A stretch of DNA of 9,259 nt from an uncultured Lachnospiraceae bacterium. Its GTDB lineage: Bacteria; Bacillota; Clostridia; Lachnospirales; Lachnospiraceae. Every line of letters starts with the position of its first letter. Position 1 is the first letter of the stretch. Made by a program: the position numbers and the translations under genes. The stretch spans positions 1 to 9,259 of the forward strand of contig CADCPL010000166.1 of the NCBI GenBank assembly GCA_902803305.1, given 5' to 3'. A model generated the notes under the pieces. The model made no database searches. It was not told where the DNA came from and worked only from the letters and a program-made list of their open reading frames with translations. Below, piece by piece: positions 1-7,760 of this stretch.

Positions 1-1896
1 GAAGTTGAGAGCGAAGAACAGATAGTAAGGAGATTCAAGACCGGTGCGATGTCTTACGGATCGATATCCGAAGAAGCACATACCGCGCTTGCCGTTGCGA
101 TGAACCACCTGAAGGGAAAATCAAACAGCGGTGAAGGCGGTGAAAGCGATGAAAGGCTTGAGAGTGCCGGAACCGATCACGATATGAGCTCGGCGATCAA
201 GCAGGTTGCATCGGGAAGATTCGGCGTCACGAGCCGGTATCTCATGAGCGCAAAAGAGATACAGATCAAGATGGCACAGGGGGCAAAGCCCGGTGAGGGC
301 GGACATCTTCCGGGCAAGAAGGTATACCCGTGGATAGCAAAGACAAGGCACTCCACTCCGGGAGTCAGTCTTATATCCCCGCCGCCGCATCATGATATAT
401 ATTCGATAGAAGATCTGGCACAGCTCATATATGATCTGAAATGCACCAATAAGAGGGCACGCATTTCGGTCAAGCTCGTATCGGAAGCAGGTGTCGGAAC
501 GATCGCGGCAGGTGTTGCAAAAGCAGGTGCGGGTGTAGTCCTTATCTCCGGTTATGACGGAGGAACGGGAGCCGCACCGATAAGCTCGATACACAATGCC
601 GGTCTTCCGTGGGAACTCGGTCTTGTCGAGACTCACCAGACACTCATGATGAACGGACTTCGCGACAGTGTTGTCGTTGAGACAGACGGAAAGCTCATGA
701 GCGGAAAAGACGTTGCGATCGCGGCGATACTCGGAGCCGAGGAATTCGGTTTTGCGACTGCACCGCTCGTTACTCTCGGATGCGTTATGATGCGTGTATG
801 TAATCTTGATACATGCCCGATGGGTATAGCGACACAGAACCCCGAGCTTCGTAAGAACTTTACCGGAAAACCCGAATACGTGGAAAACTTCATGATGTTC
901 ATAGCAAGGCAGCTTCGTGAATATATGGCTGCTCTGGGCGTGGCAAGTGTTGACGAACTCGTCGGAAGATTCGACCTTCTGAAGGTAAAGGATGATCTTA
1001 AAGGTCATGCGGCAAAGCTCGATCTTAGCAGGATGATCGGAGAGAGCATGCCATTATCCTCGCCGTACGATAAAAAACGCATGTATGATTTCGGGCTCGA
1101 TAAGAGAAAGGAATCAAAGGTACTGTCCGGCACAAAGGGCATCGTAAAGTCGATCGAGACCGGAGCCGCAGCTACCGTATCGTGTGAAGTCGTAAACACG
1201 GACAGAGCGTTCGGTACAATGATCGGTTCATATATAACAAAGTATCATCACAACGGTCTTAGGGAAGACGCGGTCAGGATCGAATGCCACGGCGCCGGCG
1301 GCCAGAGCTTCGGTGCTTTCATGCCGAAGGGTGAGACGGTTGTACTGACGGGTGATGCAAACGATTATTTCGGAAAAGGTCTCTCGGGCGGAAAGCTCGT
1401 TATAAAAGCACCGGATGATGCGGCATATGATGCGGAGAACAATATCATCATAGGAAATGTTGCTTTCTACGGTGCAACGAGCGGTGAAGGTTATATCGCC
1501 GGAAAGGCAGGCGAGAGATTCTGCGTGCGTAATTCCGGAGCGGTCTGTGTGGTTGAAGGCGTGGGCGAGCACGGATGCGAATACATGACGGGCGGCACGG
1601 CACTCATACTCGGAAAGGTCGGTAAGAACTTTGCCGCAGGCATGAGCGGAGGCATAGCGTATGTCCTTGACGATCATAATACGCTGTACAGGAATCTCAA
1701 TAAAGAACTCGTGCTCATGGAAAATCTCGAAGAAGCATCCGATATCGAAACGATCAAAAAGATGCTGAAAAAACATCAGGATTACACGGGATCAAAGAAA
1801 GCCGGGGCTATACTGGCCGACTTTGATGAATATATACCGAAGTTTAAAAAGATAATACCCGAAGAGTACAAACGGGTCATCAGTGAGGGGGTGTGA
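1..1896 (+). CDS. gltB: Glutamate synthase large subunit, C-terminal part (5' end outside window)
   Basis: Large (alpha) subunit of glutamate synthase (GOGAT). It transfers the amide nitrogen of glutamine to 2-oxoglutarate to give two glutamates, in the cytoplasm, with electrons from GltD. The reading frame is open from base 1, and the residues before the first ATG (position 49) already match the family, leading into the FKTGAMSYGSIS motif, so that ATG is internal. About 631 codons are present; complete bacterial proteins have about 1500 residues, so the glutaminase domain and much of the centre lie upstream. Seen here: the FMN-binding synthase domain, with a GYDGGTGA loop near 550-573; three cysteines spaced C-x5-C-x4-C (codons at 781, 799 and 814), the expected 3Fe-4S ligands; and the C-terminal GXGXG beta-helix domain, roughly 1190-1730, rich in Gly repeats. 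No frameshift or internal stop. gltD follows after 2 nt, as expected for a two-subunit enzyme. Confidence 0.96.
   Translation, partial: EVESEEQIVRRFKTGAMSYGSISEEAHTALAVAMNHLKGKSNSGEGGESDERLESAGTDHDMSSAIKQVASGRFGVTSRYLMSAKEIQIKMAQGAKPGEGGHLPGKKVYPWIAKTRHSTPGVSLISPPPHHDIYSIEDLAQLIYDLKCTNKRARISVKLVSEAGVGTIAAGVAKAGAGVVLISGYDGGTGAAPISSIHNAGLPWELGLVETHQTLMMNGLRDSVVVETDGKLMSGKDVAIAAILGAEEFGFATAPLVTLGCVMMRVCNLDTCPMGIATQNPELRKNFTGKPEYVENFMMFIARQLREYMAALGVASVDELVGRFDLLKVKDDLKGHAAKLDLSRMIGESMPLSSPYDKKRMYDFGLDKRKESKVLSGTKGIVKSIETGAAATVSCEVVNTDRAFGTMIGSYITKYHHNGLREDAVRIECHGAGGQSFGAFMPKGETVVLTGDANDYFGKGLSGGKLVIKAPDDAAYDAENNIIIGNVAFYGATSGEGYIAGKAGERFCVRNSGAVCVVEGVGEHGCEYMTGGTALILGKVGKNFAAGMSGGIAYVLDDHNTLYRNLNKELVLMENLEEASDIETIKKMLKKHQDYTGSKKAGAILADFDEYIPKFKKIIPEEYKRVISEGV
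1884..1890 (+). promoter_or_regulatory. Ribosome binding site deciding the gltD start
   Basis: A purine-rich GAGGGGG lies in the last codons of gltB, 8 nt before the ATG at 1899. A GTG in the same frame at 1893 would overlap the gltB stop codon but would leave only 2 nt after this site, too close for normal initiation. The ATG at 1899 is therefore the preferred start. Confidence 0.6.
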
Positions 1897-1898
1897 TC

Positions 1899-3404
1899 AT
1901 GGGAAAAGCTACCGGATTTATGGAATATGACAGGTGTGATCAGACAAGCATACCTCCGAAGGAAAGGATCAAGAATTTTGATGAATTCCATGTCGCTCTT
2001 TCGGAAGAAGAGAGACGTACTCAGGCGGCAAGATGTATGGCGTGCGGAGTTCCGTTCTGCCAGGCCGGTGTGATGATATCCGGGATGGCATCGGGTTGTC
2101 CGCTGCATAACCTTGTGCCGGAGACAAACGAACTTTTGTATCACGGAAACTATGAACAGGCTTACAGGAGACTCTCCAAAACGCACAGCTTCCCCGAGTT
2201 TACCGGAAGGGTATGTCCGGCACTTTGCGAAGCGGCATGTACGTGCGGAACCATCTGTGAAGCGGTAACGACAAGGGATAACGAAAAAGACATAATAGAA
2301 TATGCATATGAACACGGTCTTGTTGATGAGAAGGAGCCGTCGGTGCGTACCGGAAAGACGGTGGCGGTCATCGGAAGCGGACCTTCCGGACTGGCATGTG
2401 CGCAGCTCCTTAACAGGAGAGGGCATAAAGTCACGGTATTCGAGCGCTTTGACAGGCCGGGCGGACTTCTTCGTTACGGTATACCGAACATGAAGCTTGA
2501 CAAGAGGGTCGTGGACAGACGTATCGAAGTGATGAAAAAGAGCGGCATTGAGTTTAAATGCGGCGTTGATGTCGGCAGGGATATTACTGCAAAACAGCTT
2601 AGAAGCCGGTTCGACAGAGTGGTCCTTTGCTGCGGCGCATCAAAACCGAGAGATATTAATGTACCCGGAAGGGATGCAAGTGGTATAATGTTCGCAGTGC
2701 CGTTCCTTCGTGAAGTGAGCAAGAAGGTCATGGATCATGACTATGACTATAAAAAAGTCATCGGCGCAAAGGACTTTTCCTTCGGAAGCCTTAAAGGTAA
2801 AAACGTCATCGTCATAGGCGGAGGCGATACCGGAAACGACTGTGTGGGTACGAGCATCAGACTAGGAGCCGCATCGGTCATACAGATAGAGATGATGCCT
2901 CCGGCACCGGAAAAAAGATCGGTATCAAACCCCTGGCCCGAGTGGCCGAAGGTTCTTAAGACCGATTACGGCCAGGAAGAAGCGATCTTCTGCTTCGGAA
3001 AGGACCCCAGGATATTCTCCACCACGGTCACCGAATTCGTTAAGGATGAAAAAGGAAATCTTACCGGGGTGAAGACGGTGCAGCTGGAGCGTAAGATCGG
3101 CAAGGACGGAAAAGTCTCGTTTGAGAATATTGCGGGAACGCAGTCACAGCTTCCGGCAGATATCGTGCTGATCGCAGCGGGCTTCCTCGGAAGTGAGGAA
3201 TATGTCACGAAGGATTTCGGTGTTGATGTAAATGCGCGCGGAAACGTTGCTACCGGGCAGGATATGTATGCTACGAGCAGTGACGGGATATTTACCGCAG
3301 GTGACATGCACAGGGGACAGTCGCTCGTTGTCTGGGCGATAGCCGAAGGACGTGCGGCCGCTGCTGCGGTTGACGAGTCCCTCGTGGGATACACCAACCT
3401 TTAG
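1899..3404 (+). CDS. gltD: Glutamate synthase small subunit (NADPH, FAD, Fe-S)
   Basis: Small (beta) subunit of glutamate synthase. It oxidises NADPH on FAD and passes electrons through Fe-S clusters to the FMN of GltB. At 501 residues it is close to the usual 470-500. The N-terminal Fe-S region has C46, C49, C54 and C67 (a CMACGVPFC motif, then GCPLHN after an insert), then C106, C110 and C114 (CPALCEAAC), with two extra cysteines at 116 and 120. The FAD Rossmann motif GSGPSGLACA is at about 159-168. The NAD(P)H site GGGDTGNDC is at about 307-315. The C-terminal FAD-contacting motif TAGDMHRGQSLVVWAI is at about 466-481. Start chosen at ATG 1899 because of Shine-Dalgarno spacing. Related proteins sharing this fold include PreT and NfnB-type subunits, but the direct gltB linkage and the full N-terminal cysteine set make GltD the best call. 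The carA start lies 18 nt after its TAG stop. Confidence 0.96.
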   Translation: MGKATGFMEYDRCDQTSIPPKERIKNFDEFHVALSEEERRTQAARCMACGVPFCQAGVMISGMASGCPLHNLVPETNELLYHGNYEQAYRRLSKTHSFPEFTGRVCPALCEAACTCGTICEAVTTRDNEKDIIEYAYEHGLVDEKEPSVRTGKTVAVIGSGPSGLACAQLLNRRGHKVTVFERFDRPGGLLRYGIPNMKLDKRVVDRRIEVMKKSGIEFKCGVDVGRDITAKQLRSRFDRVVLCCGASKPRDINVPGRDASGIMFAVPFLREVSKKVMDHDYDYKKVIGAKDFSFGSLKGKNVIVIGGGDTGNDCVGTSIRLGAASVIQIEMMPPAPEKRSVSNPWPEWPKVLKTDYGQEEAIFCFGKDPRIFSTTVTEFVKDEKGNLTGVKTVQLERKIGKDGKVSFENIAGTQSQLPADIVLIAAGFLGSEEYVTKDFGVDVNARGNVATGQDMYATSSDGIFTAGDMHRGQSLVVWAIAEGRAAAAAVDESLVGYTNL

Positions 3405-3422
3405 ATCGGTAAGAGGAATTCT

Positions 3423-4502
3423 ATGGACAGGAAGATCATACTTGAAGACGGAACCGTATATGAGGGCTTCGGATTCGGAAGCACCTGTGAGCGGGTGGTT
3501 GAGCTTGTGTTCAACACATCGATGGTGGGATATCAGGAGATAATATCGGACAGATCATACACCGATCAGGCCGTCGTCATGACATATCCCGTCATCGGAA
3601 ATTACGGTATCGCCGCGGATGATTTTGAATCGGAAGCACCGATGATATCAGGCCTTGTGGTCAGGGAGTACTGCAACCGGCCGTCGAACTTCCGGTGCAT
3701 GGAAGAACTTGAAGACGTGATGAAAAGATATGACATCGCAGGGATCTACGGTGTTGATACGAGACAGATCACGCGTCATATAAGAGATTACGGAAGCATA
3801 AAGGCACTGATCACGGACGGCGGACGAGATAACGACGAAGCACTGGCTGCGCTTCGGCAAACGTCCCTTGCAACGGATCAGGTTAAGAGAGCATCTACGA
3901 AAAAAGCATACAGATACGGCGGAGCCGATCCGGAAAAAGAAAAGCCGGTAGTCGTCATTGACTGCGGCATCAAGCTGAACATCTTAAGGGAGCTTGACAG
4001 CCGCGGGATCCCAACGATCGTTGTTCCGTGGGATACCGACGCTGCCACGATACTTACATATGATCCGGCGGGGGTGTTCATATCGAACGGTCCCGGAAAC
4101 CCGGAAGACTGTGCGCCTACGATAGAGACGATAAGAAATCTTAAGGGAAAATTCCCGATATTCGGGATATGCCTCGGACATCAGATCATAAGTCTCGCAT
4201 ACGGCGCAAAAACATATAAGCTGAAGTTCGGACACAGGGGCGGGAATCATCCCGTTAAAAACCTTGTGACCGGAAAGATCGAGATCACTTCGCAAAATCA
4301 TTCATATGCGGTGGTCCCAGAAAGCCTTGCGGGGACGGGACTTTCCGTTACACATCTGAACCTGCTCGATGATACGATAGAAGGCATCGAGTGTGAAAAA
4401 GACATGCTGTTCTCGGTACAGTATCATCCGGAGAGTGCACCGGGTCCGTGCGACAGTCAGTATCTTTTCGATAAGTTCACAACACTCTTAAGGAGAGGAT
4501 AA
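3423..4502 (+). CDS. carA: Carbamoyl-phosphate synthase small (glutaminase) subunit
   Basis: Class I glutamine amidotransferase subunit of carbamoyl-phosphate synthase. It hydrolyses glutamine and channels ammonia to CarB. At 359 residues it is the usual family length. The N-terminal CPSase small-chain domain has the FNTSMVGYQEI motif (30-40) and GVDTRQITRHIRDYG (110-124). The C-terminal triad amidotransferase domain has SNGPGNP (221-227), the nucleophile C250 in GICLGHQ, and H335 and E337 in YHPES, so the catalytic triad is complete. An AGAGG Shine-Dalgarno at 3412-3416 sits 6 nt before the ATG. It lies 18 nt after gltD and 1 nt before carB, so all four genes are probably on one message. This gene alone does not show whether the product serves mainly pyrimidine or arginine synthesis. 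The symbol pyrAA is used for the pyrimidine-dedicated copy in Bacillus. Confidence 0.97.
   Translation: MDRKIILEDGTVYEGFGFGSTCERVVELVFNTSMVGYQEIISDRSYTDQAVVMTYPVIGNYGIAADDFESEAPMISGLVVREYCNRPSNFRCMEELEDVMKRYDIAGIYGVDTRQITRHIRDYGSIKALITDGGRDNDEALAALRQTSLATDQVKRASTKKAYRYGGADPEKEKPVVVIDCGIKLNILRELDSRGIPTIVVPWDTDAATILTYDPAGVFISNGPGNPEDCAPTIETIRNLKGKFPIFGICLGHQIISLAYGAKTYKLKFGHRGGNHPVKNLVTGKIEITSQNHSYAVVPESLAGTGLSVTHLNLLDDTIEGIECEKDMLFSVQYHPESAPGPCDSQYLFDKFTTLLRRG
4491..4498 (+). promoter_or_regulatory. carB ribosome binding site inside the end of carA
   Basis: AGGAGAGG forms the last Arg-Arg-Gly codons of carA and lies 5 nt before the carB ATG at 4504. Ribosomes ending carA stop on top of this site, which suggests translational coupling. 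That fits the 1:1 CarA:CarB heterodimer. Confidence 0.7.
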
Positions 4503-4503
4503 T

Positions 4504-7500
4504 ATGCCCAAAAGAACCGATATCAAAAAAATACTCGTGATCGGCTCGGGGCCTATCGTGATAGGTCAGGCTGCGGAGTTTGACTATGCGGGCACGCAGG
4601 CGTGTCTGGCGCTTCGCGAGGAAGGATATGAAGTTGTACTGTGCAACTCGAATCCCGCGACGATAATGACCGATGAAGTGATAGCGGATAAGGTATACAT
4701 GGAGCCGCTCACGCTTGAGTTCATCGCCAAGATAATCCGTATGGAACGCCCCGATGCGATACTTGCGGGAATAGGCGGCCAGACCGGACTCAACCTTGCT
4801 GTACAGCTTCAGAAAAAAGGCGTTCTTGATGAGTGCGGAGCAATACTTCTCGGAACGAAGGCCGAGAGTATCGAGATGGCCGAAGACCGCGAACTGTTCA
4901 AGGAACTGTGTGAGAGGATAGGTGAGCCGATACTTCCTTCCCTTATCGCCGAGTCCATGGAAGAAGGTATAGCGGCGGCAGAAAAGATCGGTTATCCGGT
5001 CGTGCTCCGTCCGGCATACACGCTCGGAGGTACGGGCGGGGGCTTTGCCGATGATGAGGAAGAGTTCCGCCAGATAATGAAGAACGCGCTCGAACTGTCA
5101 CCCGTTCATCAGGTGCTCGTCGAAAAGAGCGTCAGAGGATACAAGGAAATAGAATATGAAGTCATAAGGGACGCAAACGATACGGCCATCGCCGTATGTA
5201 ACATGGAGAACATCGATCCCGTCGGTATACATACGGGAGATTCGATAGTCGTGTGTCCGTCGCAGACACTTACGAATAAAGACTATCAGATGCTCAGAAG
5301 TTCGGCCCTTAAGATAATAAGACAGCTGAAGATCGAGGGCGGGTGCAACGTACAGTTTGCGCTCGATCCTCATTCTTTTGATTATTACCTTATAGAAGTA
5401 AACCCGAGAGTATCAAGGTCATCGGCTCTCGCATCAAAGGCCAGCGGTTATCCGATAGCAAGAGTATCTGCAAAGATCGCGGTAGGCATGCATCTCGAAG
5501 AGATAGAGCTTGCCAACACGGTCGCATCCTTTGAGCCGTCGATGGATTATGTCGTGACCAAGATGCCGAGATTCCCGTTCGACAAATTTACAGATGCCAA
5601 CAACAGTCTCGGTACTCAGATGAAGGCTACGGGTGAAGTCATGAGCGTCGGCCGCTCGATAGAAGAAAGCCTTCTCAAAGCGATCAGGAGTCTTGAGGTC
5701 GGAGCTTTCCATCTGCATATCGAAAAGTTCGACAAGACGCCTACGGAAGAACTGAAGGACTATATAAAGATCGGTACGGACGACAGGATATATGCGATAG
5801 CGGAGCTCCTTCGCCGCGATACAGATGCCGAACTTATAGCAGATATCACCGGGATCGACATCTTTTTCATATGCAGGTTCAGAAACATCATAGAACAGGA
5901 ACGTGAGCTTACCACACATCAGGGTGATTTAGCCGTTCTTGCCGATGCCAAGCGGATGGGATTTTCGGATAAGGAGATCGGCAGACTGTGGGGAAAGAGT
6001 GCACACGAGATATTTGATCTTAGGAAACAGAACGGTATCATGCCCGTGTACAAGATGATCGATACATGCGCTTCGGAGTTTAAATCATACGTGCCGTATT
6101 TTTATTCGACATACGAACAGGAAAACGAGTCGCAGATAACACAGAACCGAAAGATAATCGTTCTCGGCTCGGGACCGATACGTATAGGACAGGGTGTCGA
6201 GTTCGATTATTCCACGGTCCATGCGGTCATGACGATCAAGCAGCTCGGATACGAAGCGATCATAATAAACAACAATCCGGAGACGGTCTCAACCGATTAC
6301 ACTACATCGGACAAGCTGTATTTTGAGCCGCTGTGCGTTGAGGATGTAGTGAACATCATAGAGATGGAAAAACCCGAAGGTGTTATCGCGATACTCGGAG
6401 GCCAGACCGCGATCAATCTCGCCGAGCCGCTCCTTGAATACGGTGTCAGGATCATCGGTACGGGATGCGAAGCGATCGAGCGTGCCGAGAACCGTGATGC
6501 ATTTGAAAAGGTTCTTGAGGAGCTGAGTATTCCTCAGCCGCAGGGAGTTGCGGTCACATCTGTAGAGGACGGCATAACGGCAGCCGAAAGGATCGGATAT
6601 CCCGTGCTCGTGCGCCCGAGCTTTGTTCTTGGCGGAAGAGCCATGCAGATCGTATCGAAGGAAGAGGAGATGAGACACTACCTTCAGACAGCCGTCGAGA
6701 TCGATACGGATAAGCCGGTGCTCGTTGATAAGTATATAAAGGGTAAGGAAGTTGAAGTTGATGCCGTATGCGACGGCATGAACGTGTTCGTTCCCGGTAT
6801 CATGGAACTCGTTGAGCGGACAGGCGTTCATTCGGGAGACTCGATAAGCGTATATCCTCCGTTCTCTCTTTCGGACAGCGTAAAGGGAACGATACTTGAA
6901 TATACGAAGAAGCTCGGAGTCGGTATCGGTATAATCGGTCTGTTCAATATACAGTTCATCGTGGATGATGATGAAAAGGTATATATAATAGAAGTCAATC
7001 CGAGATCGTCGAGAACGGTCCCGTTCCTTTCAAAGGCAACAGGTTATCCGCTTGCCGATATCGCGACCAAGTGCATACTCGGGATCGGACTTAAGGAACA
7101 GGGTATATTCGACATCTATCCCGAAGAGAGAAAACGGTGGTGCGTGAAGGTTCCGGCTTTCTCGTTCTCCAAACTCAAAGGAATGGATTCATATCTGTCG
7201 CCGGAGATGAAATCAACGGGTGAAGCGATAGGATATGATGAAAGACTTCACAGGGCGATGTATAAAGCGCTCATTGCTTCGGGCATCAGGCTGAAGAATT
7301 ACGGAACCGTCATAGTGTCGCTTGCCGATGAAGACAAGATCGAAGGTATGCCGCTCATCAAACGGTTCTATGATATGGGATTTAATATAGAAGCTACCAG
7401 CTTGACCGGAGAGTATCTGAAGAACTACGGTGTCAGGACGCGTATCAGAAAGAAGCTCAGCGAAGGAAGCGAAGAGATACTTGATGCGATCCGCTCGGGT

Positions 7501-7680
7501 AATGTCGCATATGTCATAAACAGCCGTGCGGTACTGTCGGGAATACATTATCAGGACGGCGCCGCAATAAGGCGCTGCGCGATAGAGAATAACGTAACGA
7601 TCTTCACATCGCTTGATACCGTAAGGGTACTGCTCGATGTGCTCGAAGAACTCACGATAAAAGTATCTACGATATTCTGA
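4504..7680 (+). CDS. carB: Carbamoyl-phosphate synthase large subunit
   Basis: Synthetase subunit that makes carbamoyl phosphate from bicarbonate, CarA-derived ammonia and two ATP, feeding pyrimidine and arginine synthesis. At 1058 residues it is full length (E. coli about 1073). The two homologous halves are visible. The first starts at KKILVIGSGPIVIGQAAEFDY (8-28) and has an ATP-grasp glycine loop LGGTGGGF (174-181) and the metal/ATP motif EVNPRVSRSSALASKASGYP (298-317). The second repeats these as KIIVLGSGPIRIGQGVEFDY (550-569), LGGRAM (709-714) and EVNPRSSRTVPFLSKATGYP (830-849). Between them lies the oligomerisation region, about 400-545. The C-terminal MGS-like allosteric domain is about 932-1058. 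No frameshift or missing catalytic motif was seen. It is the last gene of the gltBD-carAB cluster, and no clear terminator follows. Confidence 0.98.
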   Translation: MPKRTDIKKILVIGSGPIVIGQAAEFDYAGTQACLALREEGYEVVLCNSNPATIMTDEVIADKVYMEPLTLEFIAKIIRMERPDAILAGIGGQTGLNLAVQLQKKGVLDECGAILLGTKAESIEMAEDRELFKELCERIGEPILPSLIAESMEEGIAAAEKIGYPVVLRPAYTLGGTGGGFADDEEEFRQIMKNALELSPVHQVLVEKSVRGYKEIEYEVIRDANDTAIAVCNMENIDPVGIHTGDSIVVCPSQTLTNKDYQMLRSSALKIIRQLKIEGGCNVQFALDPHSFDYYLIEVNPRVSRSSALASKASGYPIARVSAKIAVGMHLEEIELANTVASFEPSMDYVVTKMPRFPFDKFTDANNSLGTQMKATGEVMSVGRSIEESLLKAIRSLEVGAFHLHIEKFDKTPTEELKDYIKIGTDDRIYAIAELLRRDTDAELIADITGIDIFFICRFRNIIEQERELTTHQGDLAVLADAKRMGFSDKEIGRLWGKSAHEIFDLRKQNGIMPVYKMIDTCASEFKSYVPYFYSTYEQENESQITQNRKIIVLGSGPIRIGQGVEFDYSTVHAVMTIKQLGYEAIIINNNPETVSTDYTTSDKLYFEPLCVEDVVNIIEMEKPEGVIAILGGQTAINLAEPLLEYGVRIIGTGCEAIERAENRDAFEKVLEELSIPQPQGVAVTSVEDGITAAERIGYPVLVRPSFVLGGRAMQIVSKEEEMRHYLQTAVEIDTDKPVLVDKYIKGKEVEVDAVCDGMNVFVPGIMELVERTGVHSGDSISVYPPFSLSDSVKGTILEYTKKLGVGIGIIGLFNIQFIVDDDEKVYIIEVNPRSSRTVPFLSKATGYPLADIATKCILGIGLKEQGIFDIYPEERKRWCVKVPAFSFSKLKGMDSYLSPEMKSTGEAIGYDERLHRAMYKALIASGIRLKNYGTVIVSLADEDKIEGMPLIKRFYDMGFNIEATSLTGEYLKNYGVRTRIRKKLSEGSEEILDAIRSGNVAYVINSRAVLSGIHYQDGAAIRRCAIENNVTIFTSLDTVRVLLDVLEELTIKVSTIF

Positions 7681-7692
7681 CGGGTATGTTAG

Positions 7693-7710
7693 CGCTTGAT
7701 TTTAAAAGCG
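7693..7710 (+). repeat. Short inverted repeat overlapping the livJ -35 element
   Basis: CGCTT (7693-7697) and AAGCG (7706-7710) are perfect inverted arms with an 8-nt AT-rich spacer, which itself ends in part of the palindrome TTTTAAAA (7700-7707). No T-tract follows, so it is a poor intrinsic terminator for carB. Its overlap with the predicted -35 box makes a repressor or activator site possible. A 5-bp arm in an AT-rich gap could also be chance. Confidence 0.35.
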
Positions 7711-7724
7711 ATAAACAGTAAAAT
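7696..7724 (+). promoter_or_regulatory. Predicted sigma-A promoter of the liv operon
   Basis: TTGATT (7696-7701) and TAAAAT (7719-7724) are separated by 17 nt, the optimal spacing for the housekeeping sigma factor; each hexamer is one or two bases from consensus. Transcription would start near 7731-7733, giving a leader of roughly 30 nt before livJ, too short for a riboswitch or T-box. This is the only intergenic gap in the window large enough for a promoter (80 nt). It also marks the change from biosynthetic to transport genes. Confidence 0.6.
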
Positions 7725-7743
7725 AATTGGCGTATTTGTTTTT

Positions 7744-7752
7744 AAAGGAGGT
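7744..7752 (+). promoter_or_regulatory. Strong Shine-Dalgarno of livJ
   Basis: AAAGGAGGT is a near-perfect complement of the 16S rRNA tail and lies 8 nt before the ATG at 7761. It is the strongest such site in the window and suits a highly translated binding protein. An ATG at 7754 lies too close to it and is out of frame, so it is not the start. Confidence 0.8.
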
Positions 7753-7760
7753 CATGGATT

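Noticed and set aside
121..1008. Minus-strand open frame of 295 codons opposite gltB
   Set aside because: The plus strand is clearly gltB with conserved motifs. The antisense translation is rich in Cys, Arg, Tyr and His, shows no recognisable domain, and is long only because the sense codons rarely put stops in that frame.
1893..1898. GTG start for gltD overlapping the gltB stop
   Set aside because: It would sit only 2 nt from the GAGGGGG site, while ATG 1899 has 8 nt spacing; the two extra residues add nothing conserved.
1228..2426. Minus-strand open frames opposite the end of gltB and the start of gltD
   Set aside because: Same shadow effect; they cross or abut the real gene boundary, have no convincing ribosome binding site and do not resemble known proteins.
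5434..5919. Minus-strand open frame opposite the middle of carB, with similar ones at 6289-6831 and 7213-7548
   Set aside because: Antisense to conserved carB sequence, with compositions typical of reverse-complement translation; no support for coding.
7558..7576. GC-rich hairpin (GCGCC / GGCGC, 7-nt loop) near the end of carB
   Set aside because: It lies in the conserved DG-AAIRR coding region about 100 nt before the stop and has no T-tract, so it is not a terminator; the bases are explained by the protein sequence.
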